A stretch of 64,000 nt of DNA from Diprion similis (taxonomy: Eukaryota; Arthropoda; Insecta; Hymenoptera; Diprionidae). Shown here one piece after another: positions 56,752 to 64,000 of the stretch; the stretch's first letter is position 1; every line of letters begins with the position of its first letter. The position numbers and the translations under genes were made by a program. The notes beneath the pieces are model-generated. The model was not told the DNA's origin, searched no databases, and was given only the letters and a program-made list of their open reading frames with translations. The stretch spans positions 4,030,001 to 4,094,000 of the forward strand of contig NC_060118.1 of the NCBI RefSeq assembly GCF_021155765.1. The letters run 5' to 3'.

Positions 56752-57104
56752 GCTGGATTCCGAATATCTGACTACGATATTGCTAATCTGGTCAACGAAG
56801 CGTTCACGAAAGTAGCTCGGCTGGATATTGCTGCGTCTGGGTTGAAATACATGGGAATTTACCCATTTGACCGACATTTACTTTCTGACTTGGATTATTT
56901 GGCTGCTGACATGACCAATATTCCACTGGAAGAGCCAGGAACTTCTTCAAACACACCGGGCTCCAGTGGTGAGGTTTCCGTGTCTGTCACTGATTTAGCC
57001 TTAGCTGGTAACCCGTCTACGACCTGCGATGCACAATAGATCAACAATTTGGGCTCGGAAAAAGCAAATGATCCTCCTGAAGAATCTACCAACGAACCAA
57101 GAAT

Positions 57105-57609
57105 CAAAGAGTATGGGATAGAGTGGAAGGTCCCATAAGAGCCAGCCGATGTATAAAAGCGTACCTCGATCTTCAGCACGCTCTGGTGGCTCAGAGAAAA
57201 AGTAAAGTACCCCCACTACGATTTTCCCTTTAAACCGGGGAATGTATGTATGTACATACATACATAAGTGTACTATCGTTGAGTGAAGAATTCTTAAAAC
57301 TTCTCCTAATAAATTTTTTGCAATGAATTCTTCAGTCAACGCTGTTATTACAAAACGATCTCATATTTTCCTCCATATCTGGCAACCTATAAATATGTTT
57401 GCATGGATACAGAACATAAAGTAAGCATCGTACATACACATTTCTTCTATGAATGTGGTGTGAATTTAGTATAAGACAAAATTAATGAAATAAATGGCAA
57501 CAAATCAAACACATTGCATCGAAATTATATATTTAAATGGTTAATCTTCAATACATAACATCAAAAAAGTACTTATATTTAAAAAACGTAAACAATCATG
57601 TCAAATCTT
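57105..57609. mobile_element. hAT-type MITE, family B, truncated copy
   Basis: Matches 42374-42843 with few changes, including the CAAAGAGTATRGGATAGAGT end, but stops at GTCAAATCTT where a second hAT gene begins. It has an extra TGTATGTATGTACATACATACATA palindrome at about 57244-57268. Confidence 0.85.
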
Positions 57610-57616
57610 CAGTCAA

Positions 57617-59345
57617 GGGGGCCATCAGCGGGTCAGCCAGCTTGTAACCGATCCTTTTTGCAAGTGGAAAAATGCACTAGAAATATTTGAAACTCATGCA
57701 AAATCAGGATATCACACACGAAATTCGGAACTTGCAGATAACTTCCTAAAAGTGATGTCTTCTCAGGCTTCTTCAGTCGTTGATCAGTTGTCTTCTGAAA
57801 GAAAGAGACAGCAACAGGAAAACCGAAAGAAACTAATCCCTATCGTAAAAGGAGTAATTTTTTGCGGCAAACAAGGTATACCTTCAAGAGAAAAAACTGA
57901 TTCGAGACGGATCCACATTACACCGGAATCTGAACAACCACTTCAAAATGATGGTAATTTTCGAGCACTGTTGCGGTACGCAGCCGAATCTGGAGTAAAA
58001 GATCTTTCTGAGCATTTGGTCACTTCTCAGAAGAATGCCCTTTACACGAGCCCTCAAATCCAAAATCAAATAATTGACATTTGTGGTGAAATTATTCAAC
58101 ATAAGATCATCGGCGAAGTAAAAGAAGCCAAATTTTTTACGATTCTGTCTGACGAGACGACTGACATTGCGCGTATTGAGCAAGTCTCGCTGTGTTTGCG
58201 ATATATTGATTTAAGATATATTAAACAACATAAAGTTAAGGAGATGTTCTTGGAGTATATTCCAACTGTTGACGTGACAGGATCCGGTCTTGCAAATCTC
58301 ATAATTACAGCTCTGAAAAAGCATGGACTTGAATGTTCTCATGTGGTTGGTCAAGGTTACGATGGGGCTGCAGCTATGAGTGGGCATTTGTGCGGTGCCC
58401 AAGCGTATATTCGTAAAGAATGTCCTCTTGCTCTTTATGTACATTGTAGTGCGCACTCTCTCAACCTTGCTATTGCTGACTCGTGTTCACAAGTAGATGT
58501 GCGAAATTGCGTTGGGATCGTGCAGTCTGTTGGATCCTACTTTAGACATTCGGCTCCACGCACTGCCGGTCTGAAAGAAAAAATTCGGGATCTGTTACCG
58601 GCTGATCACCAAAAAAGCCTGCTTGCGATGTGCGAAACACGGTGGGTTCACAAGCATGAAGCCGTTGAAAGATTCAAGGAAATTTATTCTGCTATTGTGC
58701 ATGCTCTCGAAGAACTCCAATCTAGCCACAATAAAGAAACATCGCAACAAGCCGTCCAAATGCTTAACAACACTTCGATCTTCGAATTTTGTTATGTGCC
58801 TAGTGATTCTTCAAAAAGTCATGAGCTACACATTGTCGCTATCAAAGCAGCTGCAGGCAATTAACACAGACCTCATAACAGTATTCAGTCACGTGGATGA
58901 TGGTATTAATGCTTTACAACTTTTGAGAGATAAAGTTGGAGAAGAGTACCTCCATCTCTATGAAGAAGCAAAGGTGTTGCTCGAAGAAAATGGTGGTATA
59001 CTGCTTATGCCACGTATCGTTGGAAGGCAGTTGAATCGTTGTAACATTCCTGCGTCAGATATATCCACGTATTACAAAAGAAATTTATTTATCCCATTTC
59101 TCGACCATACAATTCAACAATTGATTGAGAGGTTTAGAAAACACCGTAAAGTAGTATCGGCACTATCTGGTGTGTTACCGTCAAATTTTGCGGTCGGTTG
59201 TGAAATCGAAGAGGCATTTTGTATGTATTCGGCAGTGCTGCCCGAAAAAGTACATCTGTCTTCAAAGCAGAACTTGAAGTGTGGAAAGCAGCTATGACTC
59301 TCACCTCCCGTACTCCAAAATCAGCTTTAGAATGCTTAGATAAGT
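57617..59345 (+). pseudogene. ZMYM1/TTF-type hAT transposase, 3' truncated
   Basis: Long frame to 58863, with a TTF-type start (ALEIFETHAKSGYHTRNSEL), VIFCGKQGIP, FFTILSDETTDIARIEQVSL (first Asp), GQGYDGAAAMSGH (second Asp), YVHCSAHSLNLAIADS and CETRWVHKHEAVERF. A one-base slip near 58795 moves the reading to a second frame (58.79-59.30 kb: LSKQLQAINTDL, EENGGILLMPRIVGRQLNRC, YKRNLFIPFLDHTIQQLIER). A further slip occurs near 59260. The hAT C-terminal dimerisation domain is missing at 59345. A different hAT group from the one at 53-56 kb. Confidence 0.85.
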
Positions 59346-59429
59346 GTGGTAAGTAAAAAGAAACTCTCGTCGAAACTCAATGGATCTTTGAAAAATCAAC
59401 CTCATCACTCGTTTGGAAAGTAAGCCGAC

Positions 59430-59640
59430 GAAGAAGACGTCCGCGTGGGGTATTACTGCAATATACAACATTACGTAGGGTACGTGTTCTAGCTACGATT
59501 GATGAAGAATATAACGTCTTCTTGCCACCAAGAATCGCGAGGATTCGATCATCTGACCGAAATGTGTAATGTGGCGAAGGAAAATCGTCTGCAACTTAAG
59601 TATGTATTTCGAAGGAGAATTGAGGAAATTCGAATTTTCG
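59430..59640 (+). pseudogene. Homologue of the small Polinton protein (third Polinton)
   Basis: One frame reads TTLRRVRVLATIDEEYNVFLPPRIARI and, after a slip, AKENRLQLKYV. These match, in order, RRVQTRF..VVDVDATFSVFLPARMAKVL and EEDRLLLKYLGG of the gene at 15549-15869. Much diverged, so from a different Polinton lineage. Frameshifted remnant. Confidence 0.5.
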
Positions 59641-59649
59641 TGCAGTTGT

Positions 59650-60040
59650 GTACCGTGAAATTACTCGATGTAGACGTGCAATGTTCCATTGGCCATTGCA
59701 AGAAGCTTCTACTTAGGGAGCTCGTCGTCATCAATATAAACGAATCCGCTTTGGTGCACATCCACTTCAAGCCACCCTGTACTTAGGCTAGCTTACCGGT
59801 TGAATATAGAGCTATTAACGCTTGGTTAACACGCAATTACCACGGAATACCATGGAATGCGAACAGTAAATCTTCCGCGATTGTACCGACGATTACAGAA
59901 AAATGGTAACAATGCAAGTAACGTATACGTTAAAAGGAAGGAGAAGAGAGCATGGATGACAGATATCCTCGATAGTACAATACTGATCATTAATATGGAA
60001 GATTTGCACATCACGTCCCTTGCTTTGGAAAAATTGTAAT
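59650..60040 (+). pseudogene. Homologue of the VDVQGF Polinton protein (third Polinton)
   Basis: Shifting frames give LDVDVQC, LLLRELVVININESA and FKPPC (59650-59786), then AINAWLTRNYHGIPWNAN, NASNVYVKRKEKRAWMTDIL and NMEDL..LALEKL to 60039. These correspond in order to VDVQGF, KELAVTSVNEE, FQPPY, ENLWLSRNYHVLSW, ASTVYVIGLEKKIWLQ and MDLGCPSLQKL of the gene at 35119-35568. Several slips, nonfunctional. Confidence 0.55.
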
Positions 60041-60305
60041 ATATGGAAGTGGTGCCCTAACATGACTTAAACCATGGATACATCCTATCGGATAATATCC
60101 AGAAATATGCGGGCGGAGGTTTATTTTAGTATGAAGACTGTCCTGAGTAGATCCCAACGTACAACCGCCTTCACAGGCGTCCAGCTGTTGAAGAGTTGGT
60201 ATTTGAAGAAATGCACGGGTTCTCTCGAGAAATCGTTTCTCCTGTACAAAGATTGGGTAGTTTAAGAGCAATAGGTCGAAACATTGCTTTTTTCCGAAAT
60301 AATTC

Positions 60306-60524
60306 ATGTACACGTTCGCATCAAACTCCATCCACGAAATGTGCGATAAACTGCCAGAGGATATGAAAATGGACAACACCACCAGTTTTTGCAGATGCCT
60401 CCTGTATTATACACCAGGACCTGATGCTGATGTAGTGGATGGTCCAAATCCTCTAGTTAAAGACTGCCTAGGATGCAACCATCTATCCAAAAAATGTAGA
60501 CAATACGCACTAAAATACTACTAG
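60306..60524 (+). CDS. Unrecognised Cys-rich open frame
   Basis: 72 codons with six Cys (FCRCLLYYTPGPDADVVDG, DCLGCNHLSKKCRQYALKYY). An apparently coding but shifted stretch lies just upstream (about 60180-60300: HGFSREIVSPVQRLGS-like text). It directly follows the third Polinton remnant and may belong to it. I do not recognise a family, and a chance frame is possible. Confidence 0.3.
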   Translation: MYTFASNSIHEMCDKLPEDMKMDNTTSFCRCLLYYTPGPDADVVDGPNPLVKDCLGCNHLSKKCRQYALKYY

Positions 60525-60778
60525 AATTTATTACAATTATACAAAGATATACTGTCTCTTCCCCGATGCGCAATGCACTTGAATATTAGCCTCGTTTTGC
60601 ATCACGTATTTAATTTCATGGATTGATATAGTCTTTTCACATACTCCTAACCTTTATATTATCGTTTTAAGTAATTTTTATATTTCACTTTAAATTTCCT
60701 TATACATTGCATGCATACGGTTTTTTTTATCTTCTAACCGTTGTGAGATACATTTGTTCTTGTTCATGTTAACTTTAT

Positions 60779-60928
60779 AGTCAAGCAATAACGGCAGTCT
60801 GAACCCGAACGGACTTCCGTACACGTGCGTGCCAGGAGGACCACAACAGAGAACGAGTGGTATCCTTTCAGTATTGCAAGCTAACAGTCCAAGCTTGTTC
60901 CCTTGTACAATGCCTTTTATGGGTTAGG
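60779..60928 (+). other. Candidate host-gene terminal exon
   Basis: After ttaactttatag an open phase reads SSNNGSLNPNGLPYTCVPGG, PQQRTSGILSVLQANSP, then SLFPCTMPFMG and a stop at 60926-60928. The balanced composition differs from nearby transposon debris. No upstream exon was identified, so this is a weak call. Confidence 0.25.
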
Positions 60929-60929
60929 C

Positions 60930-62627
60930 TATTCATCTTACTAGCAGTTGAGCAAGTACTGTTTAACGACAAACAATAATTTGTTAAAAGAAACCAGAGC
61001 GGAGCAGTTCTGAAACGTCATCTTACGAGAGCATTTCTTCAAAACCCTCTAATCGAGGCAGTTCAATATCATCGTGAGAACAGAGTGGTTCACAAAATCT
61101 CTTAGAATCAAGACAATTAAAAGAACTTGGACGAAATTACGCACATCTCTTTTTATTTGAATATCATCATTATAGTGATAATATTCGATCATTATAATTC
61201 GACGCAACTAAATTTGAATAAGGTAAATCAAAGTGTTTGATCGAAATCGTGAGTTAATGAAATTAATTACCATCAACTGAAGTAAATTGAATTGTAAAAT
61301 CTACTAAACTATCTCTGTACTCAATTTAATATATTCACCGGCGCTCTGTATTGCACTGGTGAATTCTTTCCTCTACTTAACCACTTTCTCAATAGCACTC
61401 GTATCATTCATTGAACCATTGATTCCTATTTGGCATTGGTGAACCTCTGGTGTACCTGGGCTGTTGAGTTGCTATCGAAATCCTATTTACCTAATCCACC
61501 GGCGCGCGGCGCCCTATTTGGCCTTGATGAATTATCCATCTTTATCCAGAAAACCGTCCACAAAACCTCAATGTAGCTGAATTGCCAGTGAATAGTTGTT
61601 AGTAAGCATTTCACTCATTCAGCCAGAGACAATAATTCCGTTGCCGGAACCAGAGCAATCGCACGTAAATAGTGTTAATTCATACCATAAACAATCACCA
61701 TCGAGCACGCAGAGCCGCCCACAGCTCGAATCATTAAGATCAACGAAAGATTAAGTGACAACTTTTATTTCCAAAGCTCAACCAAGACAGAAAAACTCCG
61801 CGTTCTTCTGAGGTAAATCGTGTTAAGGATTTTTGTTTTAGTACGAGCGTTAAATTATTATGGCGAACTTTGGTTTTCTGTAATTAAATCATAGCCAACC
61901 GAAACCCAGCAATAAACAATACATACCTAGAAAAAACAGAACTTATTATAGTTATACGTCCAGAAAATATATTTTATTACAATAATACATATATTTTTTA
62001 TAACTTTCATCAGTTCTTGTAATATAGAAATGTATCCAAAGGAAAAGTATAAATATCATAAATTTCATCTGTGGAGAAATACATGACAGATAATTGTGAA
62101 TTTTGATGTAATTTGTAATTTTATTCTTCAAAATCATTCATAAGATCCTTATTATCCCGGTCGCTGCGCTCATCATCATGATCGTCATGTGTCTTATTCA
62201 AAAGTATACCCAAAGGGTGAAAAATTAATAAAGCAAACATATTCTCAGAGTAAAAAAAACCGTCATTGTTCGTTATTCTATAATGTACTTACGAGGTAAA
62301 ACTGTTTTTGATACAGCATGCAGTAAGTTCGTTTTACCGTGCCTGCAGAGCATGCCTTTAAGTGAATTTTACCTTCACAGCGATATCTGGAATTGTAATA
62401 ACAAAGTCCTACGCACTGTGTATTCACCAGATTATACTTATACAGATTATGGGTCTTATAATTGACGTAAACAAACGCGGCGCTAAGGAGCGAAGGCGAC
62501 ACTCGGATTACTAACAAGTCATATTAGCTTTTCTTTGCGTATGCTGTTTCTGTATGTTTATGTTGCGGTTTGCTCGATGTGACTGTCCTGATAGCTCAGT
62601 GTACGTACATATATTAGATTTTAAAGA
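60930..62627. other. Unassigned AT-rich sequence
   Basis: No gene or clear repeat. The phrase CACCGG.GC...TTTGG/TATTGC..TGGTGAA recurs loosely at about 61335, 61435 and 61500, perhaps diverged repeats. Confidence 0.4.
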
Positions 62628-62631
62628 TTAA

Positions 62632-63517
62632 AGGGGTATTCGGGTTTAGACGCCCGAGTTTTAGATGGTGTTTTGGGCGCTATTAAAAAAAACCAATAAA
62701 TATTTTCACCATCCGTTTTTTTTATCAGTTATTTATTGATGTTTCGAAGGTATAAGAAAGTGGTATTATAAAAAAAATTCTAAATTGAAAAGGGTGCAGA
62801 CCGGCAAAGTGGGGGCTCGCAGAAAAACAGTGCGTCCTGATTGGCAGGATTCCAACACTTCCAGTAATCTGAAACAAAAAGTTGTTTGAAATTCTTGAAG
62901 AAGAAGAATGCAGTTATAGCACTACAGAGGAGAATTTGAAAGAAAATTTTTTTTTTTAATGACGGCAGCATGAAAAAAACGTCATGTTCTTGCCCTATTT
63001 TTTTTCAACCTTCTGGATTTTTAAAAAATAGTACAAAAAAATGAGGGTTGCAAAAACGCTAAGTCTTGTCATGCTCTTACGTATAGAGAAGCCTTGTACC
63101 AAATTTCAAGTAACTGAGTACAGCAGAACATGAGATGTCAAGTTTGGAGTCGAGTTCCGCGCAATCTGAGTCGTTTAATCGTATGTTATACTTACATTTT
63201 GTCAATCAGCGATCCCTGCGTCATATAATGTACCTTCTTCCACTTCAAACTAGACATTTTCCGAAGCTTGAGTACAAAAATGTTTTCATAATGTGGGCTC
63301 CGCCCAGATAGTCAGAGTTTGCCTACCGTCTACTGTTGATTCGTTTTGGCCAGTGCAGCCGGACCAGTTTAGTTGGCACTTCACAAAAATAGCTGTAACT
63401 CCTGAAATAATTCGAATCTCGAAAAATCCTTTAAGAGAGATATTTTTAAAGGTCTAAGCTTTGAATTTATGCAAAAAAAAAATGAATTTATTCAAATTTT
63501 TAAACCAGAATACCCCC
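62632..63517. mobile_element. TTAA-flanked MITE (piggyBac/Kolobok type)
   Basis: Ends AGGGGTATTCGGGTTTA and TAAACCAGAATACCCCC; TTAA directly outside both (62628-62631, 63518-63521). 886 bp, non-coding, AT-rich. Confidence 0.82.
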
Positions 63518-63521
63518 TTAA

Positions 63522-64000
63522 TATGACGTTTAAGTTAATTTTTTTTTTATTATTGATAGTATATTTTTTAGGGGGGAGAGGGACTCCGCCAGGGACCCGC
63601 TTTGCGCTCCAGCCTTCAGCACCCATTATTGGTCCTTGTTTTTCTACTATCAGCGTTGTCCAATACCACTTTTATCAGATTTTATCGCGAACTTAGCACA
63701 GCTTTTGTCAAAAAATAGTATACATAACTAGTGCAGGCAGGTGACCCTGCACTTGTCACGTAATGTACTATTGAAGTCTTGAGTTCGCTTTGTATGCACA
63801 CTTTCACTGGACACTTTTCATAGACACTTTTCGTAGACGGGAGATTTTCGAATGCAAGAAAATTTCAAACTGCTACTCAAATTCATACAGGGCGTAGAGC
63901 ATAACGCTGTGTGTATCCCATATGCAGACCCACCAATAGCTGATGAAGTACTATATCACGTAGTATATGGTCAAAATGCAACGTGGAAAAATATATACAG
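63522..64000. other. Unassigned window end
   Basis: No gene recognised. A short GC-rich patch (GGGGGGAGAGGGACTCCGCC, about 63570) stands out. Confidence 0.4.

Larger units (their letters stand above)
52153..57039 (+). pseudogene. pogo/Tigger-type (DDE_1) transposase, split by a hAT element
   Basis: Exon likely begins at 52165 after a ttatttcag acceptor. 52165-52617 holds a Psq-type helix-turn-helix (FQTAINKILSKKLSLREASS) and part of the CENPB region. After a frame change, 52680-52942 gives YNCDETGVSCVHKHEKL (first catalytic Asp), then jumps to SSPPHTTHKLQPLDRTFMKP, so about 100 residues with the second Asp region are deleted. The remainder after the hAT insert (56752-57039) reads NLVNEAFTKVARLDIAASGL, GIYPFDRHLLSDLDY and a Ser-rich tail ending in TGA-free TAG at 57037. 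Inactive. Confidence 0.8.

Overview
The window reads as a transposon-dense stretch of an insect (arthropod) nuclear genome. It is AT-rich, has spliced genes, microsatellites and many hairpin MITEs, and carries Polinton, PIF/Harbinger, hAT, Mutator-like, P-like, pogo/Tigger, Copia and R1-like elements. A hymenopteran host is a guess only. No rRNA, tRNA, CRISPR or bacterial operon structure is visible. Only one short stretch (60779-60928) looks like a possible host exon.

Layout. 1-5.3 kb: right part of a decayed Polinton (integrase tail with chromodomain on +, protein-primed DNA polymerase B on -, then a repeat-rich terminal region). 5.7-9.9 kb: a GC-rich R1-like non-LTR retrotransposon, broken by stops. 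10.0-10.4 kb: remnant of a CENPB/Tigger-type DNA-binding protein. 12.0-13.6 kb: P-like transposase remnant split by a near-perfect 592-bp palindrome with an 8-bp target duplication. 14,464-36,642: a complete-ended Polinton with about 0.85-kb terminal inverted repeats. Its polymerase gene is interrupted by a 9.4-kb PIF/Harbinger element (17,132-26,542, TSD TAA), which itself carries several large foldback elements in its introns. 37.0-41.8 kb: spliced Mutator-like transposase plus YqaJ-type nuclease pseudogene with a hAT-type MITE in its intron. 42.4-44.8 kb: further MITEs. 45.7-50.2 kb: two head-to-head Copia fragments. 50.17-50.94 kb: hairpin MITE. 52.2-57.0 kb: Tigger pseudogene interrupted by a hAT element (52,943-56,751). 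57.1-59.3 kb: MITE fragment and a second, ZMYM1-like hAT. 59.4-60.1 kb: remnant of a third, divergent Polinton. 60.5-64 kb: mostly unassigned, with one TTAA-flanked MITE.

How the genes work together. The 22-kb Polinton holds a virus-like gene set. Replication and integration: polymerase B and retroviral-type integrase. Particle formation: packaging ATPase, phospholipase A2-like protein, adenain-like protease, minor capsid and major capsid proteins. Several conserved small proteins have no known role. The ATPase, PLA2-like, minor capsid and two accessory reading frames are open; polymerase, integrase, major capsid and others carry stops, and the protease lacks the expected catalytic His. Several transcription units start with a TATA box followed 30-34 bp later by a TCAGTC/GCAGTC-like initiator, a shared promoter design. 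The Harbinger element carries its usual pair, a transposase (one frameshift in a G7 run) and an intact three-exon MADF-type DNA-binding protein.

All family calls come from reading motifs by eye and from comparing copies within the window; no database search was run.
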